Assembly (NCBI GenBank): GCA_025963345.1
Contig: JAOPUS010000380.1
Location: 1-17,407 of the forward strand
Direction of reading: 5' to 3'
DNA length: 17,407 bases
Source of the DNA: Blastococcus sp.
GTDB taxonomy: Bacteria; Actinomycetota; Actinomycetes; Mycobacteriales; Geodermatophilaceae
A program made the translations under genes and the position numbers. The notes beneath the pieces were generated by a model that saw only the letters and a list, made by a program, of their open reading frames with translations, did not search any database and was not told the DNA's origin. This document shows, piece by piece, positions 1-6,270 of this stretch (positions within the stretch are counted from its first letter, which is position 1; each line of letters begins with the position of its first letter).

Positions 1-133
1 GCCGGGGGTCGGCGCAGCCGGCGGCCTCGGTCAGGCCGCGGTGCGCCTGGTCCAGGAGCTGGGTCGCCGCGGCGGGGAGCGCCGGAGGAAGGGGCAGCTG
101 ACCGGCGGCCGGCACGGCCCGGGCGGCACCCAT
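1..133 (-). CDS. N-terminus of a probable SAV_6107-type HEPN domain protein (partial)
   Basis: Read on the minus strand, an ATG at 133 opens a frame of 44 codons that runs off the left edge without a stop. The start shares one base with the TGA of the DUF6504 gene (TGATG), so the two are almost certainly translationally coupled. The visible part is an Ala/Pro-rich lead of about 20 residues followed by QLLDQAHRGLTEAA at about residues 24-37. That resembles the first helix of the small actinobacterial HEPN family SAV_6107, which in my recollection often lies near DUF6504 and error-prone polymerase genes. Only 44 residues are visible and the HEPN RNase-type motif (RxxxxH) would lie further on, so neither the domain nor any activity can be confirmed here. 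If real, the gene shares the SOS promoter at 582-610. It could instead be an unrelated small protein. Confidence 0.5.
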   Translation of the reverse strand, partial: MGAARAVPAAGQLPLPPALPAAATQLLDQAHRGLTEAAGCADPR

Positions 134-459
134 CAGTCGTGCACCCGCACGAGCCACCAGCGGTTGCCCGCGGCGTCCCAGGACAGGTCGTAGACGCCGG
201 CGAAGCTCGTCCGCGAGCGACCGGCCCGGACCGCCTCGACCCGCCACACCTCCTGGTTCGCGACCAGCTCGGCAGAGGCGCCCCCCGGGACGGTGGCACC
301 ACGCCGCCACCAGGCCGGGGTCTCCACCCAGGAGTCGAGCAGTTCGCCCACGAGGTACCGGGACTCCCCCCGCCAGAACTGCACCGGGCCCAGCGGCCCG
401 CGCTCGACCTGCACCTCTTCGCCCACCCGACCGGCGACCTCACCGAGTACCCGGCTCAT
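133..459 (-). CDS. DUF6504 family protein, SOS-controlled
   Basis: This 108-residue protein looks like the DUF6504 family, small actinobacterial proteins of unknown biochemical role commonly encoded beside Y-family polymerase or DnaE2 mutasome genes. Recognisable parts are QFWRGESRYLVGELLDSW (27-44), the aromatic pair in AWWRRG (49-54), NQEVWRVEA (68-76), and the C-terminal GVYDL...WWLVRV strand pair (88-106). I chose the ATG at 457-459. A GGGGAG ribosome binding site lies about 7 nt upstream, and family members start just before this point as I remember them. The same frame is open further upstream to about 576, but that extension is low-complexity and runs into the operator palindrome. The gene lies downstream of a LexA-type operator (549-580) and is coupled to the next gene (1-133). 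A role in damage-induced repair or mutagenesis is inferred from family context and the SOS box. Confidence 0.8.
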   Translation of the reverse strand: MSRVLGEVAGRVGEEVQVERGPLGPVQFWRGESRYLVGELLDSWVETPAWWRRGATVPGGASAELVANQEVWRVEAVRAGRSRTSFAGVYDLSWDAAGNRWWLVRVHD

Positions 460-504
460 GACACACTCCCCACCGTCTTCACCCACGCCCCGCACCGGCC
501 CGGG

Positions 505-543
505 GCCGCCGCTCCGGGCGGGGAAGAGCCGGGGAGCGGCGGC
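505..543 (-). other. Leader hairpin upstream of the DUF6504 gene
   Basis: Bases 505-515 and 533-543 form a perfect 11-bp stem, almost all G-C, around a 17-nt loop. It lies in the predicted roughly 115-nt untranslated leader between the SOS promoter start point (near 575) and the ATG at 459. No U-tract follows in the transcribed direction, so it does not look like a classic intrinsic terminator. It could be an attenuator, a pause site or a transcript-stabilising structure. Confidence 0.45.
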
Positions 544-548
544 GGACC

Positions 549-580
549 GACGGTGTTCGAACATCTGTTCGAACACCGTC
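549..580. promoter_or_regulatory. LexA (SOS box) operator inside a 32-bp perfect palindrome
   Basis: Positions 549-563 and 566-580 are exact inverted copies (15-bp arms) separated by two bases. The centre, 558-571, is CGAAC-ATCT-GTTCG, matching the Gram-positive/actinobacterial LexA consensus CGAAC-N4-GTTCG. The symmetry extends well beyond the usual 14-16 bp box. The site covers the expected transcription start of the minus-strand promoter at 582-610, so bound LexA would block the DUF6504 transcript. It lies about 145 bp upstream of the divergent plus-strand operon at 717, where an effect is less likely. Confidence 0.85.
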
Positions 581-581
581 C

Positions 582-610
582 AGTAGACCGGACCCCGGAG
601 TCGTCGTCAA
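582..610 (-). promoter_or_regulatory. Sigma-A-type promoter for the DUF6504 operon
   Basis: On the minus strand, TTGACG (610-605) is followed after exactly 17 nt by TCTACT (587-582). This gives 5/6 and 4/6 matches to the -35 and -10 consensus. The predicted start point, near 575, falls inside the LexA palindrome, which supports both calls. Confidence 0.6.
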
Positions 611-716
611 GACCAGGAGCGTCGTGTCGCGCGCGCTCCATGACCGCTCCCCGCCCGCTCTCCCCGGCAGGGATCCGGAGGGGGCACAGCCCGCAGCCCG
701 GTGGCAGGATCAGGAC

Positions 717-1247
717 ATGACCTCACCCGCACACCCACGGGTGGCCACGGTCGCCCGGCTGCTCACGGAGGGCGGCGGCACTGGTGAGGTGCGCATGCTC
801 CCGGCCGAGGTCCGCACCGCGGCGGCCGCCGCAGCCGCGCTGGACGTCCCGGTGGGCGCGATCGTGAACAGCCTCGTGTTCGAGGCCGACGGCTCCCCCG
901 TCCTGATCCTCACCAGCGGGGCGCACCGGGTCGAGGAGTCGAAGGTGGCCGCCCTCCTGGGCGTGGCCCACGTGGCGCCCGCCCGCGCCGAGTTCGTCCG
1001 CCGCCACACCGGCCAGGCCATCGGCGGCGTCGCCCCGATCGGCCACCCGGAACCGATCGGCACTCTCGTCGACGTCGAGCTCGCGCGCTACGACGTCGTC
1101 TGGGCCGCCGCCGGACACCCGGCATCGATCTTCCCCACCACCTACGCGGAGCTGCTCCGGCTGACGGCCGGCACGGCAGCGGAGGTCGGCAACGGACCGA
1201 CCGAGGCCGGTGCCGTCGGCGGCGCCGGGAAGGCGGTCGGCACATGA
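717..1247 (+). CDS. YbaK/EbsC-type aminoacyl-tRNA deacylase domain protein
   Basis: A 176-residue single-domain protein of the YbaK/EbsC (ProX-like) family, whose members hydrolyse mischarged aminoacyl-tRNAs in the cytoplasm. Family features are GAIVNSLVF (48-55), VLILTSGAHRV (62-72), the glycine loop GGVAPIGH (103-110), and GHPASIFPTTYAEL (133-146). The lysine that usually sits at position 51 of this motif (KSLVF in the catalytic group) is Asn here. To my memory Asn occurs in a whole actinobacterial subgroup, so substrate or activity may differ from classic Cys-tRNA(Pro) deacylases. I chose ATG 717, with AGGA 7 nt upstream. The open frame reaches back to 624 but looks noncoding there. It is the first gene of a six-gene run, and its stop overlaps the next start (ATGA). 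Confidence 0.85.
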   Translation: MTSPAHPRVATVARLLTEGGGTGEVRMLPAEVRTAAAAAAALDVPVGAIVNSLVFEADGSPVLILTSGAHRVEESKVAALLGVAHVAPARAEFVRRHTGQAIGGVAPIGHPEPIGTLVDVELARYDVVWAAAGHPASIFPTTYAELLRLTAGTAAEVGNGPTEAGAVGGAGKAVGT

Positions 1248-1831
1248 CCGGCACCAAGCCCACGACCCGGGTCGCCGAGCTGCCGATCCGCTGGCTGCGC
1301 GACCACATGCACGAGGCCCTGATCATCTACGGGCTGGCCATGGGGTACGACGCCGCCGTCGTCGCCGGGCGCTACGGCTACGCCATCCAGCACACCGACC
1401 GGCCCGGCTTCCGCGCCGTCGGGGCGTTCGAGGCCACCCCGGACGGCGAGCAGCTCGTCGGCTTCGGCTACGGCTACCTGGTCGAGCCCGGGCAGTGGTG
1501 GCACGACCAGGTACGCGCCGCACTGGACCGGCGGACGGCGAAGAAGTGGCTGCCCGGGGCGTTCGAGGTCTGCGAGCTGCACGTCCATCCCGACCACCAG
1601 AGCCAGGGACTGGGCCGCCGACTCCTGCACGCCCTGGTGGCCGACCTGCCCCACCCGGCCGCGCTGCTCTCCACCCCCGACGCCGACACCAAGGCGTTCC
1701 GGCTCTACCACGCCGACGGGTTCGTCGACCTCGCCCGCGGCTACCACTTCCCGGGCGATGCGCGGCCCTTCGCCATCCTCGGCGCCCGCCTGCCCCTGCA
1801 TCCAACCGAGCCGGGACCGGCGAACAGCTGA
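1244..1831 (+). CDS. GNAT family N-acetyltransferase
   Basis: A 195-residue protein with one GNAT fold. The acetyl-CoA pyrophosphate-binding motif A is clear: the beta-4 strand CELHVHPDHQ (110-119) leads into QSQGLGRRLL (119-128), matching Q/RxxGxG/A. The late region, TPDADTKAFRLYHADGFVDL, is the usual motif B helix and strand with the Tyr seen in many GNATs. Substrate cannot be read from sequence; protein N-termini, small amines and antibiotics are all possible. The N-terminal 40 residues, before the fold proper, contain a Trp/Arg-rich stretch. Its ATG overlaps the upstream stop by 4 nt, and its own stop lies 2 nt before the GTG of the carotenoid oxidoreductase. It is therefore embedded in the operon, although no acetylation step is known in the usual carotenoid pathway. 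Confidence 0.85.
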   Translation: MTGTKPTTRVAELPIRWLRDHMHEALIIYGLAMGYDAAVVAGRYGYAIQHTDRPGFRAVGAFEATPDGEQLVGFGYGYLVEPGQWWHDQVRAALDRRTAKKWLPGAFEVCELHVHPDHQSQGLGRRLLHALVADLPHPAALLSTPDADTKAFRLYHADGFVDLARGYHFPGDARPFAILGARLPLHPTEPGPANS

Positions 1832-1833
1832 GC

Positions 1834-3501
1834 GTGGCGTCTCCTCCCCCGACGGCCGCCCGCGACGTCCGGGTCGACGTGGTCGTCGTCGGCTCGGGCC
1901 ACAACGGGCTGGTCGCGGCCTGCTACCTGGCCCGCGCCGGGCTCTCGGTCGAGGTCGTGGAGTCCGACCACGTCCTCGGCGGCGCGGTCTCCACCGTCGA
2001 GCGCTGGCCCGGCGTGCGTGTCGACCGCGGCTCGAGCGCCCACGTCATCGTCCGGCAGAGCGGCATCGTCGAGGACCTGGACCTCACCGCGCACGGGCTG
2101 CGCTACATCGACTGCGATCCCTGGGGCTTCGCCCCCGCCCCGTCGCCGGGCGACCCCGGGCCCGACGGCCGGCCGCTGGTCTTCTCGGTCGACCTCGACG
2201 CGACCTGCGCGTCCATCGCCGCCGCCTGCGGCCCGGACGACGCCGCGGCCTACCGGCGGTTCGTGGCGGTGTGGGCCCCCCGCAGCCGGGCGGTCGCCAC
2301 GTCCTTCGGCCGCCGGCCGACCCCCGCCGGCCTCATCCGCTCGTTCTGGCCGATGGGCGCACCGTCCGGTGGGCAGCCCCGCACGTCGGGCGGCGACCTG
2401 GCGGTGGACTTCCTCGGTTCCGGCGACGCACTGCTGGACCGCTGGTTCACCAGTGAGCGACTGAAGGCGTCGCTGGCCTGGTTCGGCGCCCAGTCCGGGC
2501 CACCGATGTCCGAGCCCGGCACCGCCGCGATGGTCGCCTGGGTCGCACTGCTGCACGACATCCCGCCGGGCCATCCCGTCGGCGGCTCGGGCGGGCTCAC
2601 CGATGCGCTTCGCCGGCGGCTCGAGGCCGACGGGGGCCGGGTCGTCCTGGGGGACGGCGCCGCGCGGCTGCTCGTCGAGGACGGCCGGGTGACCGGTGTC
2701 GAGACCGCCTCCGGACGACGACTGGCCGCGCCGGCCGTGGTGGCCGCCTGCCACGTGCTGGCGACCCGGGACCTGGCCGGCGAGCACGCACCCCCGGCCC
2801 TGGCGGATGCCGCGCCGCCGCTCGGCAACGGCTTCGGCCTCGTCGTCCGGGCGCTCACCAGCGCCCTTCCGGTCTATCCGGGCGTCCCTGCCGAGCAGTC
2901 GTTACAGGGACTGCAACTTCTGTGCACCGACCGGGCGGAGCTGGCCGCGGCACACGGCGACTGGGCGGCCGGCCGGCTGCCGAGGTCGCCGGTCCCGCTG
3001 GCGATGTGCTTCTCGGCCAGCGACGACACCCTCGCCCCGCCCGGGCAGCACGTCGTCACCATCTGGGGCCAGTGGTACCCCTACGCGCTGGCCGACGGCG
3101 CGGACTGGGACGCGCTGGCCGAGGCGGAGGCACGACGGCTGGTCGACGCCGTCGACCGGTACGCCCCGGGCTTCGCCGAGTCGGTACAGCGACTGTACGT
3201 CCAGACACCACTGGAACTCGAACGCGAACTGTCGCTGCCGCGTGGCAACGTCATGCACGTGGAGATGGGGCTGGCCAGCATGTTCGCCTTCCGGCCCACG
3301 CCCGCGCTCTCCGGCTACACGGTGCCCGGCCTGCCCGGCCTCTACCTGGCCGGCGCCTCGACCCACCCCGGCGGCGGGGTGTCGGGCAACTCCGGGCGGA
3401 CGGCGGCCCGCGTGCTGCTCGGCGACCGACGTCCGCTCGCCCGCGCACGGACCGCGGCCGCTGCCGCACTGCGCCGCGCCTCCGCACGGATCCGTCCGTG
3501 A
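1834..3501 (+). CDS. CrtO/CrtI-like carotenoid FAD oxidoreductase
   Basis: A 555-residue flavoprotein of the phytoene desaturase superfamily. The N-terminal Rossmann dinucleotide fold VDVVVVGSGHNGL carries GxGxxG at residues 20-25, with the acidic ribose-binding Glu at 43. The C-terminal FAD-binding signature GLYLAGASTHPGGGVSG begins near residue 502. Length and the C-terminal motif fit both CrtO-type ketolases and CrtI-type desaturases. The neighbouring CruF and glycosyltransferase favour a role in carotenoid end-group or late modification, as in Deinococcus, where crtO and cruF are close together. The exact reaction (4-ketolation or desaturation) is not resolved. I chose GTG 1834 because it lies just before the fold; the ribosome binding site is weak and translation probably depends on the preceding gene. 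Residue 357 is encoded by TTA (2902-2904), a very rare codon in such genomes. The gene ends in a 4-nt overlap with cruF. Confidence 0.8.
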   Translation: MASPPPTAARDVRVDVVVVGSGHNGLVAACYLARAGLSVEVVESDHVLGGAVSTVERWPGVRVDRGSSAHVIVRQSGIVEDLDLTAHGLRYIDCDPWGFAPAPSPGDPGPDGRPLVFSVDLDATCASIAAACGPDDAAAYRRFVAVWAPRSRAVATSFGRRPTPAGLIRSFWPMGAPSGGQPRTSGGDLAVDFLGSGDALLDRWFTSERLKASLAWFGAQSGPPMSEPGTAAMVAWVALLHDIPPGHPVGGSGGLTDALRRRLEADGGRVVLGDGAARLLVEDGRVTGVETASGRRLAAPAVVAACHVLATRDLAGEHAPPALADAAPPLGNGFGLVVRALTSALPVYPGVPAEQSLQGLQLLCTDRAELAAAHGDWAAGRLPRSPVPLAMCFSASDDTLAPPGQHVVTIWGQWYPYALADGADWDALAEAEARRLVDAVDRYAPGFAESVQRLYVQTPLELERELSLPRGNVMHVEMGLASMFAFRPTPALSGYTVPGLPGLYLAGASTHPGGGVSGNSGRTAARVLLGDRRPLARARTAAAAALRRASARIRP

Positions 3502-4325
3502 CGATGACCGTCGCCGTCCACGATGTCCCCCGGCCCGCCCTGCGGCGGACCCTGCCAATGGCGCTCGCGGTGCTGCTCGTCCTCACCGCGATCGCCTACC
3601 CGTTGACCTCCGGCGCCGGGCGGGACGTGGTCAGCTGGACGATCGTCCTCCTGGGCGCCGGGCTGTCGGTCGCCCACGCGGGCCTGAGCCGCGGTGCCCG
3701 GGGCGGGCTGGGTCTCGTCCTCCTGGTGGCGGTCAGCGCCGTGGCCTTCGAGTCCCTCGGGCTGGCCACCGGGTTCCCCTACGGCCGGTACGAGTACAGC
3801 GCCGCCCTCGGCCCCACCCTGCTCGGTGTGCCGTTCCTCGTCCCGCTCGCCTGGCTGATGATCGCCTGGCCGAGCTGGGTGCTCGCCGACCGGCTGACGC
3901 GAACGGTGCGGCCCGGACGGCGTGCCGTCGTCCGGGTGGGGGTGGCGGCGGCGGTCTTCGCCGGCTGGGACGTCGTCCTGGACCCACAGATGGTCCAGGC
4001 CGGGTACTGGACCTGGTCGCATCCGGCGCCCGGACTGCCCGGCATCCCGACCGTGCCGCTGACCAACCTGGCCGGCTGGCTGCTGGCCGGCGCCGTCCTC
4101 ATGACGCTGCTCGACGTGATGGTGGCCCGGACGTCGGTCTCCGATGCTCCGCGGCTCGGCGACGCGGCACCGCTGCTGGCGATCGCCTGGATGACCCTGG
4201 GCGGGGCGCTGGCGCACGCGGGCTGGCTGGGCCTGCCCGGCTCGGCCGCCTGGGGGGCAGGCCTCGCGGTCCCCGTGCTGCTGGCACTTCTCGTTCAGCA
4301 CCGCGCGGCGCAGGCCCGCCGGTGA
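3498..4325 (+). CDS. cruF: CruF-type carotenoid 1',2'-hydratase (DUF422)
   Basis: A 275-residue multi-pass membrane protein of the CruF/DUF422 family, which in cyanobacteria and Deinococcus adds water to the psi end of gamma-carotene or related carotenoids to make the 1'-hydroxy product. Family blocks are clear: GFPYGRYEYSAALGP (92-106), GVPFLVPLAWLMIAWPSW (110-127), GWDVVLDPQMVQAGYWTW (156-173) and PLTNLAGWLLAG (187-198). About seven hydrophobic helices are visible. The length is at the short end for the family but includes all recognised blocks. I placed the start at GTG 3498, overlapping the upstream TGA as GTGA; ATG at 3504 in the same frame is an equally possible start. It is flanked by a CrtO-like enzyme and a glycosyltransferase, so the hydroxyl it creates may be the one later glycosylated. 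Confidence 0.88.
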   Translation: MTMTVAVHDVPRPALRRTLPMALAVLLVLTAIAYPLTSGAGRDVVSWTIVLLGAGLSVAHAGLSRGARGGLGLVLLVAVSAVAFESLGLATGFPYGRYEYSAALGPTLLGVPFLVPLAWLMIAWPSWVLADRLTRTVRPGRRAVVRVGVAAAVFAGWDVVLDPQMVQAGYWTWSHPAPGLPGIPTVPLTNLAGWLLAGAVLMTLLDVMVARTSVSDAPRLGDAAPLLAIAWMTLGGALAHAGWLGLPGSAAWGAGLAVPVLLALLVQHRAAQARR

Positions 4326-5464
4326 GCGGCCGGCTCGTCCGGGTCCTGGCCGGCCTCTCGGTGGCCGGCGCCGTGCACGCGGCGGTCAACGTGGCCCTGC
4401 TCCGCCGCCCGCCGGCCGATCCCCCGCCGGTCCGCCGTCCGGTCACGGTGGTGCTCCCGGTCCGGAACGAGGCGGAGCAGGTGGGCGACTGCCTGGCCGC
4501 CCTGCTCGACCAGCGCGGCGTCGACGACCTCCGGGTGGTCGTCGTCGACGACGGCTCGACCGACGGGACGGCGGCCGTCGTCCGCGCGGTGGCTGATCCG
4601 CGGATCCGGCTCGTGACCGCCGATCCGCCCCCACCGGGCTGGCTCGGCAAGCCGCACGCCTGCGCCGTCGGGGTAGACGCCACGGACCGGACGGACGACG
4701 GGATCGTCGCGTTCGTCGACGCCGACGTGCGGCTCTTCCCCGACGCCCTGGCCGGCGCGGTCGCGGTGCTGGACCGCCATCGCCTCGACCTGGTCTCGCC
4801 CTGGCCGCGTCAGCTCACCGGCGGCACCGCCGAGCGACTGGTCCAGCCGCTGCAGCAGTGGCTGTGGGCGACGACGCTGCCGCTGCGGCTGGCCGAACGG
4901 TCCCCACGGCCGTCCCTCGCCGCCGCCAACGGCCAGTTCCTGGTGCTCACCCGTAGCGGCTACGACCGCGCGGGTGGGCACGGGGCGGTCCGCGGAGAGG
5001 TGCTCGAGGACATCGCGCTGCTGCGGGCGGTGAAACGGTCGGGCGGTCGCGGCGGCCCGGTCGACGGATCCCGCCTGGCGGCCTGCCGGATGTACGACGG
5101 CTGGCCGGCGCTGCGCGACGGCTACGCCAAGTCGCTGTGGGGAGCGGTCGCCGGCTCCCCCGTCGCGAGCTCCGCCGCCGCGGCCGCCCTGACCGCCGTC
5201 TGGGTGCTGCCCCCGCTCGCCGCGCTCCGCGGGTCGCGCGCGGGCCTGGTGGGCTATGCGGCCGGCGTCGTGGGCCGTGGCATCGCGGCCGCCGCAACGG
5301 GCGGCCGGCTGTGGCCCGACGTGCTCGCCCACCCGGCCTCGGTGCTGGTGCTCGACCTGCTCATGGCGCATTCAGTGATCGGTCGCCGGCGCGGCACGCT
5401 GCGCTGGCGGGGCCGGCCCCTGCCCGCGCCGAAGCGGACGCGCCCGGAGACGATGGGCGCGTGA
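4322..5464 (+). CDS. Membrane-bound family 2 glycosyltransferase, CruG/CrtQ-like
   Basis: A 380-residue GT-A fold transferase. Residues 10-26 form an N-terminal membrane segment. The catalytic domain begins with VTVVLPVRNEAEQV (41-54), followed by the nucleotide-binding VVVVDDGSTDGT (72-83), WLGKPHAC (107-114), the metal-binding DAD (133-135), and the NGQFLVLTRSGYDRAGGH...LED block (203-230) with acid residues at 229-230. Two or three hydrophobic helices follow (about 282-325 and 338-353). This layout is shared by CruG and by staphylococcal CrtQ, which transfer sugars to carotenoid ends at the membrane. The place directly after cruF supports glycosylation of a hydroxycarotenoid; the sugar donor is unknown. 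The GTG start overlaps the cruF stop (GTGA), and the gene's own stop overlaps the next start the same way. Confidence 0.85.
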   Translation: MSGRLVRVLAGLSVAGAVHAAVNVALLRRPPADPPPVRRPVTVVLPVRNEAEQVGDCLAALLDQRGVDDLRVVVVDDGSTDGTAAVVRAVADPRIRLVTADPPPPGWLGKPHACAVGVDATDRTDDGIVAFVDADVRLFPDALAGAVAVLDRHRLDLVSPWPRQLTGGTAERLVQPLQQWLWATTLPLRLAERSPRPSLAAANGQFLVLTRSGYDRAGGHGAVRGEVLEDIALLRAVKRSGGRGGPVDGSRLAACRMYDGWPALRDGYAKSLWGAVAGSPVASSAAAAALTAVWVLPPLAALRGSRAGLVGYAAGVVGRGIAAAATGGRLWPDVLAHPASVLVLDLLMAHSVIGRRRGTLRWRGRPLPAPKRTRPETMGA

Positions 5465-6117
5465 CCTCCCCCGACTCCTCCGCCCGCGTGCACTTCGATC
5501 CCCAGGAGATGGAGCCGTCCGCCTTCTACCGGGTGCTCAACTCCGTCGTGGTGCCCCGGCCCATCGCGTGGGTCTGCAGCCGATCGGCCGACGGCGTGCT
5601 CAACCTCGCGCCGCACTCCTTCTACACCGTGGCCTGCGTCAGCCCGCCCGTCGTCCAGTTCACCTCGGTCGGGCGGAAGGACTCGCTGCGCAACGTCGAG
5701 GCCACCGGGGAGTTCACCATCAGCCTGACGCCCGAGGCGCTCTTCGAGCAGGTCAACGCCACGGGCACCGACTTCCCGCCCGGCACGAGCGAGGCCGAGG
5801 CGTGCGGCGTACGGCTGGAGCCCAGCGAGCGCGTCGACGTCCCCCGCGTGGCGGAGTCACCGGTCGCCGTCGAGTGCACGCTGCACTCCACGCTGCGGCT
5901 GGGCGACAGCACCGTCGTCTTCGGGCGGGTGCAGGCGATCAGCGTGTGGGAGAGCGCCGTCCGGGACGGCCGGCCGCGGATCGAGCACCTGCACCCGCTG
6001 GCCCGGCTCGGTGGCAACGAGTGGAGCACGCTCGGTGAGATCCGTGAGATCCGCCGGATCCCTTACCGGAAGTGGGCCGAGGACCCCACGATCGGCGCGC
6101 AGGTACGCGGGGACTGA
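5461..6117 (+). CDS. Flavin reductase-like FMN-binding protein
   Basis: A 218-residue protein of the flavin reductase-like (DIM6/NTAB) split-barrel family, soluble proteins that bind FMN and often supply reduced flavin or act as small reductases. Diagnostic stretches are the opening VVVPRPIAWVCSRSADG (29-45), NLAPHSFYTVACVSPP (48-63), and the C-terminal HLHPLARLGGNEW region near the end of the barrel. The partner oxygenase, if any, is not obvious. The upstream CrtO-like flavoprotein is a neighbour but is not known to need one. Translation starts at GTG 5461 within the stop of the glycosyltransferase (GTGA), so it belongs to the same transcript and is the last gene of the six-gene run. A hairpin at 6175-6207 follows it. 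Its role in carotenoid metabolism is only suggested by position. Confidence 0.82.
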   Translation: MTSPDSSARVHFDPQEMEPSAFYRVLNSVVVPRPIAWVCSRSADGVLNLAPHSFYTVACVSPPVVQFTSVGRKDSLRNVEATGEFTISLTPEALFEQVNATGTDFPPGTSEAEACGVRLEPSERVDVPRVAESPVAVECTLHSTLRLGDSTVVFGRVQAISVWESAVRDGRPRIEHLHPLARLGGNEWSTLGEIREIRRIPYRKWAEDPTIGAQVRGD

Positions 6118-6174
6118 CCTGAGAGCGACCGTCGAGAACCGCTGCTGACCGGGGTGGGCCCGGTGTGGGGCCCG

Positions 6175-6207
6175 GAGGGTCCCCGCCGGGAACACGGGGA
6201 CACCCTC
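6175..6207. terminator. Hairpin between convergent operons
   Basis: GAGGGTCCCC (6175-6184) pairs with the segment 6196-6207 as two 5-bp helices separated by a 2-nt bulge, with an 11-nt loop. It lies between the stop of the flavin reductase gene (6117) and the stop of the adenosine kinase gene (6271), where a bidirectional terminator is expected. There is no T-tract on either side, as is common in actinobacteria, so this is a tentative call. Confidence 0.35.
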
Positions 6208-6270
6208 GTCGCAGCGGGGGAACGGCGCGTGGCCGGGTCGTCGTCCGGAGGACGGCAGAGCTATGGCCGG

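Noticed and set aside
133..576. Longer DUF6504 frame starting in the operator (MFEQMFEH...)
   Set aside because: The added 39 residues are encoded by the LexA palindrome and the leader hairpin, have low-complexity composition, and lack a ribosome binding site. The ATG at 459 has a good one.
1210..1833. Upstream extension of the CrtO-like frame
   Set aside because: It lies over the GNAT gene in another frame and is an Arg/Pro/Ala-rich shadow; the real fold begins after GTG 1834.
2696..4321. Upstream part of the glycosyltransferase frame
   Set aside because: Shadow of the CrtO-like and cruF genes; protein sequence is Arg/Pro/Thr-rich and domainless until GTG 4322.
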